From the NCBI GenBank assembly GCA_008017255.1, contig SSHD01000012.1:1-11632 (forward strand): a stretch of DNA of 11,632 nucleotides, given 5' to 3'. Both the position numbers and the translations under genes were made by a program. Every line of letters starts with the position of its first letter. The stretch's first letter is position 1. Positions 1 through 6,890 of the stretch are shown piece by piece. Under the pieces are notes generated by a model. The model did not search any database and had not been told where the DNA came from. It saw only the letters and a program-made list of their open reading frames with translations. This stretch comes from Acinetobacter sp. Its GTDB lineage: Bacteria; Pseudomonadota; Gammaproteobacteria; Pseudomonadales; Moraxellaceae.

Positions 1-441
1 GATAACGACTACTATATGGTTGTGTCAAGAAAACCTGATAAAAAGTTATATATTACAGAAGAATACTTTACGGTAGCGCCACAAAATCTATGCAAAGACG
101 GTGTTAAAGACGATTTGGCTCTACAGTTGTCCTTAGGGGCAAAAATGATGACAAAAAATTTACCTATGAAAATTGATAGAGAAACAAACTTCGAAAGTAT
201 AACGGCAAAAGACAAAGAGCTTACGATCACTTACCGATTAATTCATTTCACCTCAGACGATTTTACAGCAGAGTGGATGGAAATTAATGCGGTTCCACAT
301 GTTATAAAAGGAATTTGTGCAGATTCTCGAATGAAAGAACTCTTGGATAAAGGCGCACAAATCAACCTGAAATATTATTATTCAGACAATACTCTTGCAA
401 CGGAGATCAAAATGAAAGAGCAGGATTGTGCTCTCAGTTAG
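1..441 (+). CDS. Hypothetical protein, 5' end cut by window edge
   Basis: The reading frame is open from base 1 and ends at TAG 439-441, so the true start probably lies upstream; the first ATG inside the window is at 16. I do not recognise the product. The visible part (about 146 residues) is mostly soluble and charged, with no membrane segment. It has three cysteines, in contexts NLCKDG, GICADS and EQDCAL. The C-terminal half (a Cys, then a Leu-Leu-x-x-Gly segment, a Tyr-rich strand, and a final Cys) resembles, from memory, a common pattern in small secreted proteobacterial proteins held by a disulfide, so an exported protein with its signal peptide outside the window is plausible. A hand count gives about 36% GC, against about 45% in a sampled stretch of the next gene. 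The stop overlaps the convergent creB-like stop by four bases. Confidence 0.6.
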   Translation, partial: DNDYYMVVSRKPDKKLYITEEYFTVAPQNLCKDGVKDDLALQLSLGAKMMTKNLPMKIDRETNFESITAKDKELTITYRLIHFTSDDFTAEWMEINAVPHVIKGICADSRMKELLDKGAQINLKYYYSDNTLATEIKMKEQDCALS

Positions 442-1154
442 AGTTTAATCAAACTATAGCCAAAACCACGATGCGTCCGAATTGGGTCATCATTGGTGTT
501 AATTTGTTTTAGCTTGTGTCTTAAACTTTTGATATGCGTATCGACAGTGCGCTCTAAACTATGCTCAGGATGCTCCCAAATATGATCCATGAGTTGTTGA
601 CGGCTAAACACTTGTTCAGGATGCTGAATGAGCAACAATAACAAGTGATATTCATAACGGGTCAGTTGTAGTGTATGCCCATGATATTGAATTTGTAGAG
701 ATTGCGGATTACATGTCCATGGTGCCGATTGTACAATCCCTTCTGTTTGAATTATTGGTGGTTGTGGCGGAATATTTTGGGTTTGGACTTCCATTCTGCG
801 CCAAATGGCTTTAACTCTTGCCACAATTTCACGCGCACTAAATGGCTTGCTGCAATAATCATCGGCACCAATTTCTAAACCGACCACGCGATCAATTTCG
901 TCATCGCGTGCAGTTAAAAACAGTAACGGTGTTTGATACTTTTGCCGAAGTTGTTTGCACACTTCAAAACCATTCAGGTCGGGTAAGCCGACATCTAAAA
1001 TAATAAAATCAAAACTTTGTTGTGCAAGTAATTGCAGTGCTTGCGTACCTGTATTGGCCCAACTGACCTGCCAGCCTTCACGCTCAAGGGCATAGCGTAA
1101 GGGGAGAACAATAGCAGCTTCATCTTCAACGTAAAGGATTTGTTTTTGATTCAT
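438..1154 (-). CDS. creB: CreB-type two-component response regulator (OmpR/PhoB family)
   Basis: A 238-residue regulator with an N-terminal receiver domain (about 5-118) and a C-terminal winged-helix DNA-binding domain (about 140-236). The acidic pocket is E10/D11, the phosphoacceptor is D54 in ILDVGLPD, and the conserved switch residues are T81 and K103 (KPF). The motifs LTARDDEIDRVVGLEIGADD, RTVDTHIKSLRHKL and THRGFGYSL follow E. coli CreB closely and fit it better than PhoB, OmpR or KdpE. In enterobacteria CreB is phosphorylated by the kinase CreC and controls creD and some carbon and acetate metabolism genes. Here no kinase gene follows: the downstream neighbour is an unrelated convergent gene, and the upstream neighbour is dinB 287 bases away. 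The ATG at 1154 has only a weak ribosome binding site. It is intact, and either its partner is encoded elsewhere or it is an orphan. Confidence 0.85.
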   Translation of the reverse strand: MNQKQILYVEDEAAIVLPLRYALEREGWQVSWANTGTQALQLLAQQSFDFIILDVGLPDLNGFEVCKQLRQKYQTPLLFLTARDDEIDRVVGLEIGADDYCSKPFSAREIVARVKAIWRRMEVQTQNIPPQPPIIQTEGIVQSAPWTCNPQSLQIQYHGHTLQLTRYEYHLLLLLIQHPEQVFSRQQLMDHIWEHPEHSLERTVDTHIKSLRHKLKQINTNDDPIRTHRGFGYSLIKL

Positions 1155-1197
1155 AACAAGATCGTAATGGGTAATTCTCTAATTTTATGCAATGAGT

Positions 1198-1410
1198 TTA
1201 ACTGAAGTTGTGACAGAGAAAAGCAGTATCGGAAATTTTATAGTGGGGAAATAATAAAGCGCCCTGTAATCTTCGGATTTGATCGTCACGCCAACTACAG
1301 GAACAAGAAGCTAAAAGCGAGGTTTTCTTTAGCAGCAGCAAAACAGGGATAATGTCGTTGCGCTGCTTAGCGTACTGAAAAGCACATCAAAAGCAAAGCG
1401 AATTTTAAAC
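1198..1410. repeat. Candidate dispersed intergenic repeat with hairpin
   Basis: This block fills most of the 287-base gap between creB and dinB and holds no credible gene. Read on the minus strand it gives two short open translations in different frames: one contains FAFDVLFSTLSSATTLSLFC and the other contains SWRDDQIRRLQGALLFPHYK. I recall near-identical strings as small 'hypothetical proteins' in many Acinetobacter genomes, which would fit a dispersed non-coding repeat that gene callers mistranslate. This is memory, not a search. A strong stem is visible: AGCAGCAGCAA at 1331-1341 pairs with TTGCGCTGCT at 1358-1367 (10 pairs, one bulge, 16-base loop). A second possible pairing joins CCTGTA 1263-1268 with TACAGG 1296-1301. 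The boundaries are approximate. An RNA gene or a creB leader are the alternatives. Confidence 0.4.
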
Positions 1411-1441
1411 GCGCACCATATAGTTGAGTAAAAAAACCACA

Positions 1442-2509
1442 CTACCATAAGCAAAGTTGCGGCTGTTGCTGTGCCGTTTGTAATTGATACACGCCCACCC
1501 CAACTAGTCGAAATTGTAAGTGTGGCGCAATATGCAGTTCAGTCAATAATTGTTGTAGCACTTGCTCGAGTTGTCGTTGTGTTTGAAGCGCATGTTTAAA
1601 ACTTTTACTGTGTTGTAAGACTTGAAAATTCTTTAGTTTAAGTTTGACCGTTACCCCACGTGCAGTGAGCTGTTTACGGCTGAGGCTGTGCCAGACTTGT
1701 GCTGCCAGTGGCTGCCATGCAGTTTCGCATTGTTGCAGGGTATAGTCTTGATCGAAAGTGATTTCTTTAGAAATTTGCTGCCGTTCACGTTCGGCTTTTA
1801 CTGGGCGTTCATCAATCCCTTGCGCATATAAATACAGTTGCTTGCCATATTTGCCAAAGTGCTGCGTCAGCACCTGTTCTGCAAGCCCTTGTACGTCGCC
1901 GAGGGTATGTAAATTGAGTTGCTGCAATTTTTGTTGCGTGACACGGCCCACACCAGGAATTTTGCTTAGCGGCAAGGTTTGGATAAAGTCTAAAACTTGT
2001 GTCGGTTTAATTACAAATTGACCATTGGGTTTGTTCCAATCGGAAGCAATTTTCGCCAAAAATTTATTCGGTGCCACACCTGCCGAAGCGGTCAATCCAG
2101 TTGTAGCGAAAATATCGGCGCGAATTTGGCGTGCCACTTCGGTGGCGCTGGCGATGTTCTTTAGGTTTTCAGTGACATCTAAATAGGCTTCATCTAAAGA
2201 CAGTGGTTCAATGAGCGCAGTATATTGCTGAAAAATTTGATGAACGTTCTGTGATACCGCCCGATATTTGTCAAAATTCGGTTCAATCACCACCAGCTGC
2301 GGACAAAGTTTTTTGGCTTGACCCATCGACATGGCAGAGCGTAAACCAAAGCGCCGCGCAGGATAAGAGGCGGCGGCAATCACCGCTCGTGGATGGTGCG
2401 ATGAAATCACCACCGGTAAATCTTGCAGCTCGGGACGGTCTTTCAACTCGACCGAGGCATAAAAAGCATCCATGTCGATATGGATGATTTTACGCAGCTT
2501 ATTGGGCAT
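1442..2509 (-). CDS. dinB: DNA polymerase IV (Y-family translesion polymerase)
   Basis: Error-prone polymerase that bypasses damaged template bases; 355 residues, the usual length. Catalytic metal ligands are D12 ([12 protein letters not shown]) and D106/E107 (SLDEAYLDV), and Y17 is at the steric-gate position. A helix-hairpin-helix of the thumb region is at about 184-190 (IPGVGRV), and the little-finger domain covers about 240-345. The final residues QLCLW (351-355) match a beta-clamp binding motif. A longer frame runs back to an ATG at 2569, but it would lie deep inside the upstream gene. The ATG at 2509 fits family N-termini and has AAGG (2518-2521) eight bases upstream, so it is chosen. 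It overlaps the GH25 gene end (2499) by 11 bases, which suggests translational coupling in one transcript. I saw no SOS-like operator directly in front of it. Confidence 0.95.
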   Translation of the reverse strand: MPNKLRKIIHIDMDAFYASVELKDRPELQDLPVVISSHHPRAVIAAASYPARRFGLRSAMSMGQAKKLCPQLVVIEPNFDKYRAVSQNVHQIFQQYTALIEPLSLDEAYLDVTENLKNIASATEVARQIRADIFATTGLTASAGVAPNKFLAKIASDWNKPNGQFVIKPTQVLDFIQTLPLSKIPGVGRVTQQKLQQLNLHTLGDVQGLAEQVLTQHFGKYGKQLYLYAQGIDERPVKAERERQQISKEITFDQDYTLQQCETAWQPLAAQVWHSLSRKQLTARGVTVKLKLKNFQVLQHSKSFKHALQTQRQLEQVLQQLLTELHIAPHLQFRLVGVGVYQLQTAQQQPQLCLW

Positions 2510-3257
2510 CACCAATACCTTGTTGTTGTAGAAACAAGCGCCATTGTTTCGGCGATTCGGCATAGACATTTAAATCGACTGGCTTGGCAATACCCTCAAT
2601 TTTGCCTTGGCTGCTGTGTTGCCAAAACATCCAAGCGCGGCCATCTTTCAGTTGTGGTTTGGCATCGTAATCTCTGACCCATAATGGTGTGTTTTGAAAA
2701 TGACCCATCACCACAATATGATAAAAACGCTTGGAAATATAAAATATTGGCTGCTTGCCATAGTGCTGCTGCAAGCGGTCGTGCATGACTTGAATTTCTT
2801 TCAGCAATTGCTCTTTGCTATAGGTGTTGATGCAATTGCTGTCATATTCGAGGTCAATCACTGGTGGTAAGGCATTGGCTTTATTGGGTACGGTGGCAAT
2901 AAAATTATCCGCTTGCACCGCACCATCGCGGCATAGGCGATAGAAATGATAGGCACCGACATGCAAGCCTTGCTCGCGGGCTTTGAGCCAATTGTGCTGA
3001 AAATTTCGGTCTTTAAAGTCGCCGCCTTCGGTGGCTTTCAAATACACAAACTGATAGCGCTGTGGTGAAATTTTATTCCAATGAATGTCGCCTTGATGGT
3101 GCGACACGTCAAAACCACGAATGGGATAATCTTGCGCCACCGCTTGTTGCTGATAGAACAGGCCGAAATAGCTCAAAATCCCCATCACACTCGTCAAGCC
3201 AAGACTGATATAGGTGTTGTAGCGTTTGCTGAGCGGGTGTTGTTTTGACTTTGCCAT
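2499..3257 (-). CDS. GH25-family lysozyme, membrane-anchored
   Basis: Predicted N-acetylmuramidase (glycoside hydrolase family 25) of 252 residues that would cleave the MurNAc-GlcNAc bond of peptidoglycan. The N-terminus is basic ([12 protein letters not shown]) and followed by one hydrophobic segment at about 14-33, so the catalytic domain is probably periplasmic and tethered to the inner membrane, or released if the segment is cleaved. The family signatures are present: [10 protein letters not shown] with D50, YLKATEG with E77, and PPVIDLEYD with D135 and E137, the acid/base pair region. The frame extends upstream to an ATG at 3359, but that would overlap the MdtD-like gene. ATG 3257 gives a 62-base gap, yet it has no clear ribosome binding site, so the start is uncertain. 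The gene sits between an exporter and dinB on the same strand. Confidence 0.88.
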   Translation of the reverse strand: MAKSKQHPLSKRYNTYISLGLTSVMGILSYFGLFYQQQAVAQDYPIRGFDVSHHQGDIHWNKISPQRYQFVYLKATEGGDFKDRNFQHNWLKAREQGLHVGAYHFYRLCRDGAVQADNFIATVPNKANALPPVIDLEYDSNCINTYSKEQLLKEIQVMHDRLQQHYGKQPIFYISKRFYHIVVMGHFQNTPLWVRDYDAKPQLKDGRAWMFWQHSSQGKIEGIAKPVDLNVYAESPKQWRLFLQQQGIGDAQ

Positions 3258-3319
3258 GAGGTATTTAAAACGATTTAAAAAAATATCATAACGTGATTTG
3301 CGGGTGGATGCTATGTAGA

Positions 3320-4708
3320 TCAATCCGCCGTTTCTGCTGGAATCTGCCAAAATATCCATGCGGTGATGATGTTCATGGCACCAAGCGTAAGCAGTGTGGC
3401 GTGAAATGCTGTGCTGATAGACGCAGGGTTAAAATATTGGCTAAACACATTAATCAGTGTGCCTGCCAATGCCACGCCAATACTCATCGACAGCATCATC
3501 ATCATCGACAAAAAACTATTACCGCTACTGGCATCTTGCTGTGGCAAATCTTTGAGCGTTAGGGTGTTCATGCCGACAAATTGCAATGAATTGAGTGTGC
3601 CGAAAATAAACAGATGCAGCACTTTTAACCACAACGGGGTGCTTGCGGTCATTAAGGCAAAACTGGCAATACATAGGCCCAGTAATACAGTATTGACCAG
3701 TAGAAAACGCCGATAACCGACCGCCTGAATGATGGGACGAATAATCGGTTTGGAGCATAAAGCACCCAACACCAAAGGAATCATCATTAAACCAGTCAGC
3801 AACGGTGCAAAACCAAACGCCACTTGCAGCATGAGCGGTAATACAAAGGGAATCGCATTACTGCCTAAACGGGCAAAAAAGTTGCCTAAAATGCCAATCG
3901 AATAGATTTTGTAGCGGAACAGTCGGCTATGAAATAGCGCATTTTGCTGACTATGCGCATGGTAGGCATAGCTCAGTGCTGCGATCATGCCTGCTGCAAT
4001 ACAACCCATACTGAGCAAGATTGAAGATTGTGGCTTAGCGATATTTTCTATACCTAAACTCAGCCCGACCATTGCGATCATCAATAAAATAAAACCGCTA
4101 AAATCAAAGGGTTTGACACTCGGTTCGGTGTGGTTGGGCATAACCTTTAGGCACATGATAATGCCTAACACGCCCATTGGCAGGTTAATAAAGAAAATCC
4201 AATGCCATGTGGCGACTTGCACCAACCAACCACCTAAAGCAGGGCCGAGTAGTGGGCCAATTAAACCAGCAAGGCTCATTAAACTCATGGCGGAAAGAAA
4301 CTGCGAACGTGGAATGATTTTGAGTAAAGCTAAGCGACCCACAGGCATCAAGAATGCCCCGCCGATGCCTTGTAGAACTCGAAAAATAATCAGTTGATCG
4401 AGATTTTGCGCCACACCACAACCGAGCGATGCCAAGCTAAAAATAATCATGGCAGCCAAATAAGTATTGCGAATACCAAAACGGTCTGCTAACCAACCAC
4501 TGAGCGGAATACACACCGCAACCGACAGCACATAAGCCACCACCACGCTATGCATTTGCAGCGGATTTTCATGTAGTTGCTGCGCCATTGCCGCAAGGGC
4601 GGTATTGACGATGGTGGTGTCTAGCGCTTGCATAAAAAAGCCAATCGACACCAATAACACCAATAAGCGAAATTCGGGTTGTACGGCTTGATGTGTGGTT
4701 GTGGTCAT
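3320..4708 (-). CDS. mdtD: MFS multidrug efflux transporter, DHA2 family, MdtD-like
   Basis: Inner-membrane proton-driven drug exporter of 462 residues, almost wholly hydrophobic with many transmembrane helices. Family motifs are visible: LDTTIVNTAL (29-38), the motif A loop GWLADRFGIRN (71-81), QGIGGAFLMPVGR (113-125), and motif C GPLLGPALGGWL (151-162). The C-terminal MNTLTLKDLP and ASSGNSFLSM stretches match E. coli MdtD (471 residues) more closely than EmrB or QacA. The substrate cannot be told from sequence, and E. coli MdtD itself is poorly understood. Unlike in E. coli, no mdtABC or baeSR genes are adjacent. The gene heads a minus-strand cluster with the GH25 lysozyme and dinB. It is divergent from the lipoprotein gene, so the Pho-box-like repeats lie in the shared upstream region. 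No strong ribosome binding site precedes ATG 4708. Confidence 0.88.
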   Translation of the reverse strand: MTTTTHQAVQPEFRLLVLLVSIGFFMQALDTTIVNTALAAMAQQLHENPLQMHSVVVAYVLSVAVCIPLSGWLADRFGIRNTYLAAMIIFSLASLGCGVAQNLDQLIIFRVLQGIGGAFLMPVGRLALLKIIPRSQFLSAMSLMSLAGLIGPLLGPALGGWLVQVATWHWIFFINLPMGVLGIIMCLKVMPNHTEPSVKPFDFSGFILLMIAMVGLSLGIENIAKPQSSILLSMGCIAAGMIAALSYAYHAHSQQNALFHSRLFRYKIYSIGILGNFFARLGSNAIPFVLPLMLQVAFGFAPLLTGLMMIPLVLGALCSKPIIRPIIQAVGYRRFLLVNTVLLGLCIASFALMTASTPLWLKVLHLFIFGTLNSLQFVGMNTLTLKDLPQQDASSGNSFLSMMMMLSMSIGVALAGTLINVFSQYFNPASISTAFHATLLTLGAMNIITAWIFWQIPAETAD

Positions 4709-4772
4709 GGCGGTTGGCGCAGGTAAGAACCGCTTTAGTTTAAAACAAGTTGGGACTAAACACAGCTCGAAA

Positions 4773-4827
4773 TTGTCAACCAGCGGTCATTAAACTGCCA
4801 TGAAAGTGTCATTGGAATTGCATCTCA
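4773..4827 (+). promoter_or_regulatory. Candidate PhoB-binding Pho box, up to five repeats
   Basis: Direct 7-base units recur every 11 bases: TTGTCAA (4773), CGGTCAT (4784), CTGCCAT (4795), GTGTCAT (4806) and ATTGCAT (4817). The spacers are CCAG, TAAA, GAAA and TGGA. The E. coli Pho box is two CTGTCAT units separated by four AT-rich bases, the same 11-base period. The three central units each match six of seven bases; the outer two match five and four. A -10-like TAGATT begins ten bases after the last unit, the spacing found in phoA. The site lies upstream of an alkaline-phosphatase-like lipoprotein gene, which supports phosphate-starvation control. PhoB binding itself is inferred. Confidence 0.7.
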
Positions 4828-4833
4828 AAATAC

Positions 4834-4839
4834 TAGATT
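4834..4839 (+). promoter_or_regulatory. Candidate -10 element of the Pho-box promoter
   Basis: TAGATT matches four of six bases of the sigma-70 -10 consensus and begins ten bases after the last Pho-like repeat, with no good -35 hexamer. This is typical of PhoB-activated promoters, where the box replaces the -35. Transcription would begin near 4846, giving a short leader. Confidence 0.4.
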
Positions 4840-4857
4840 GAAACCTACAAAAATTTT

Positions 4858-4862
4858 AGGGG
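4858..4862 (+). promoter_or_regulatory. Ribosome binding site deciding the lipoprotein start
   Basis: AGGGG abuts the first of three consecutive ATG codons (4863, 4866, 4869). Its distance to the third is six bases, the normal spacing, while the first would have none. This favours initiation at 4869. Confidence 0.6.
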
Positions 4863-4868
4863 ATGATG

Positions 4869-6839
4869 ATGCAATTTAAGTATACGGTGTTGTTGACCGC
4901 ACTGCTGTCGGCGGGTTTGGTGGCGTGTAATGATGATGACAAGCAACAGCCAGAGGCAGTTGAGCAGACACCGGCCAGTATAGAGTTGGTTCATTTAAGT
5001 CGTTTTGAAACTGGTGTATTTGCAGAAGGTGCAGCTGAAATTCCAGCTTACGACGCCGCCAGCAAACGTGCCTTTGTGGTCAATGCTAAAAAAGGTGCAG
5101 TAGACGTACTGAATCTGTCTAAACCAGAAGCGCCAGTGTTGATTGGTGAAATCAGCAGTCGCAGCCTATTTGCCGGTTCAGAAATTAACAGTGTGGCAGT
5201 CAAAAATGGTGTGGTGGCTTTGGCAGTACAAGCGGCCAATAAGACCGATAATGGTTGGGTATTGCTATACAAAGCCAGTGATTTAAGCAAGCCAGTCGCT
5301 GCACCGATTCAAATTGGCGCACAGCCAGATAACATTGTGTTTAGCCCAGATGGCAAAAGCATTTTGGTTGCCAATGAAGGTGAGCCAAACCATGACTATA
5401 GCCTAGACCCAGAAGGCACGGTCAGCATTATAGACATACGTGATGTGAGCAAACCTGTGCTGCGCACCGCAGACTTTAAAGCTTTTAATGGTCAAGAGGC
5501 GGTATTACGTACGCAAGGTGTACGTATTTACGGACCAAAAGACAACAGCAAAGCCTATAGCGCAAATAATTTGACCACTGCAGCACAAGATTTTGAACCT
5601 GAATACATTACTGTATCTGCCGACAACAAAACTGCTTGGGTGACGCTACAAGAAAATAACGCTTTGGCAAAAATTGATTTAACAACCGCCAAAGTGATTA
5701 ACATTTTGCCATTGGGCTATAAAGATCATGGCTTAAGCGACAACGGTCATGTAGTGGTGCAAAATGGGGTCGAGATCAAACTCGGCAACAGCATGGACAG
5801 CGCCGATGAAGGCGAGAAAGACGGTATTGGCACTAAGAGCAAAAAAATCAATATCGTCAGCAAAGCTGGTGTGCGTGGCATGTATTTGCCCGATTCAATC
5901 AGTAGCTACCAAGCCGCTGATGGCAAGACGTATTTGGTGACTGCCAACGAAGGTGATGCACGTGCTTGGGGTGAAGATGATGACGCGTATTGGTTGGGTA
6001 ATGCCAGCAAAGGTTTTGTGGAAGAATTTCGCGTTAAGCATTTAACCCATAGCAGTGGTTTTGACCGTCGTGCCAATGACGATTTGCCACCACAATTGCG
6101 TCAGCTTGCTGCAGGTGCATTGCTGGATCCAGTCACTTTTGCATGGTGCGGTGCAACAGTAGGCAACCCAGGGGACTGCCGTGCTGACTTCAATTTGGGT
6201 CGCTTAAACATTTCTTGGACCATGGGTTATGAAACCGATGCCGCAGGGGCACCAGTCATGTATAACGCCAGTGGTGTCAAAGACCCAATGGGCAACCGTT
6301 TGATGTATAAAAACTTGTATTCTTATGGTGCACGTTCATTCAGCATTTGGGATGAGAATGGCAGTAAAGTCTGGGATTCAGGCGATTTCTTTGAGAAGTT
6401 CCTAAGCAGCGATAGCGCTAAATTTGGTAAAAGCCGTAACATTGCCGCGAAAGATTTCTTTAATACCGGACATGATGAAGGCGATGCCTTTGACTCACGT
6501 TCCGATGCCAAAGGGCCAGAGCCTGAAGGGATTGCGATTGGCAAAATCGGCAACAAGACCTTTGCTTTTATTGGACTAGAGCGTACTGGTGGGGTGATGG
6601 TATTTGACATTAGCAACCCGAAAAAACCAATTTATCAAGACTATCTCAATAGTCGTGAAGACTTTGCGAAAGATCCTGAAGCGGAATTTGCCGCAGGACA
6701 TGGCTCAGCATTGGGCGATTTAGGCCCTGAAGGCTTAGTGTTTGTGGCAGCCAAAGACTCACCAAATGGCAAACCATTATTGCTGGTAGGCAATGAAGTC
6801 AGCGGTACCACTGCTATTTTTGAAGTGAAACTTAAATAA
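4869..6839 (+). CDS. Choice-of-anchor I family lipoprotein (alkaline-phosphatase-like)
   Basis: Large exported protein of 656 residues from the third of three tandem ATGs, chosen on ribosome-binding spacing. The N-terminus has a lysine, a hydrophobic core and the lipobox LVAC with C20, followed by Asn-Asp-Asp-Asp, so it is probably lipidated and sorted to the outer membrane. The rest looks like a beta-propeller: repeated strands of the FSPDGKSILVANEGEP, YLVTANEGDARAWGEDDDAY and GVMVFDISNPKKP type, with acidic, possibly metal-binding loops. The pattern LPLGYKDHGLS ... EGEKDG ... PEPEGIAIG ... LGPEGLVFV is what I recall of the 'choice-of-anchor I' family, members of which are often annotated as alkaline phosphatases; enzyme activity is not proven by the sequence. 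The gene stands alone, with a Pho-box-like promoter and its own terminator, consistent with a phosphate-starvation role. Confidence 0.85.
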   Translation: MQFKYTVLLTALLSAGLVACNDDDKQQPEAVEQTPASIELVHLSRFETGVFAEGAAEIPAYDAASKRAFVVNAKKGAVDVLNLSKPEAPVLIGEISSRSLFAGSEINSVAVKNGVVALAVQAANKTDNGWVLLYKASDLSKPVAAPIQIGAQPDNIVFSPDGKSILVANEGEPNHDYSLDPEGTVSIIDIRDVSKPVLRTADFKAFNGQEAVLRTQGVRIYGPKDNSKAYSANNLTTAAQDFEPEYITVSADNKTAWVTLQENNALAKIDLTTAKVINILPLGYKDHGLSDNGHVVVQNGVEIKLGNSMDSADEGEKDGIGTKSKKINIVSKAGVRGMYLPDSISSYQAADGKTYLVTANEGDARAWGEDDDAYWLGNASKGFVEEFRVKHLTHSSGFDRRANDDLPPQLRQLAAGALLDPVTFAWCGATVGNPGDCRADFNLGRLNISWTMGYETDAAGAPVMYNASGVKDPMGNRLMYKNLYSYGARSFSIWDENGSKVWDSGDFFEKFLSSDSAKFGKSRNIAAKDFFNTGHDEGDAFDSRSDAKGPEPEGIAIGKIGNKTFAFIGLERTGGVMVFDISNPKKPIYQDYLNSREDFAKDPEAEFAAGHGSALGDLGPEGLVFVAAKDSPNGKPLLLVGNEVSGTTAIFEVKLK

Positions 6840-6852
6840 GAAGCCACCGAGT

Positions 6853-6879
6853 AAAGCGGCTCAATCGAGCCGCTTTTTT
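6853..6879 (+). terminator. Rho-independent terminator
   Basis: AAAGCGGCTC (6853-6862) pairs with GAGCCGCTTT (6867-6876) around the four-base loop AATC, and a run of six T (6874-6879) follows. It begins 13 bases after the lipoprotein stop. It also lies just past the convergent LOG gene and could work weakly in that direction, where only three T follow the GC stem. Confidence 0.92.
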
Positions 6880-6890
6880 ATATTCAGCGT

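Noticed and set aside
1428..1440. A run of T on the minus strand just after dinB as a terminator
   Set aside because: No stable stem could be found directly before it, so a Rho-independent terminator is not supported.
2510..2569. Extended dinB start at ATG 2569
   Set aside because: It would overlap the GH25 gene by 71 bases, adds residues unlike Pol IV N-termini, and ATG 2509 has a well-placed AAGG.
3258..3359. Extended GH25 start at ATG 3359
   Set aside because: It would overlap the exporter gene end and place a non-hydrophobic extension before the membrane anchor.
3490..3507. CAT triplet run as a microsatellite
   Set aside because: It simply encodes consecutive methionines in a transporter helix, is short, and keeps the frame.
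3987..4397. 136-codon plus-strand ORF opposite the MFS gene
   Set aside because: It is the antisense shadow of a hydrophobic, clearly conserved membrane protein, with no ribosome binding site or recognisable motif.
4709..4862. SOS/LexA-type operator for the dinB operon
   Set aside because: No CTGT-N8-ACAG-type palindrome was seen, and Acinetobacter is known to lack a canonical LexA.
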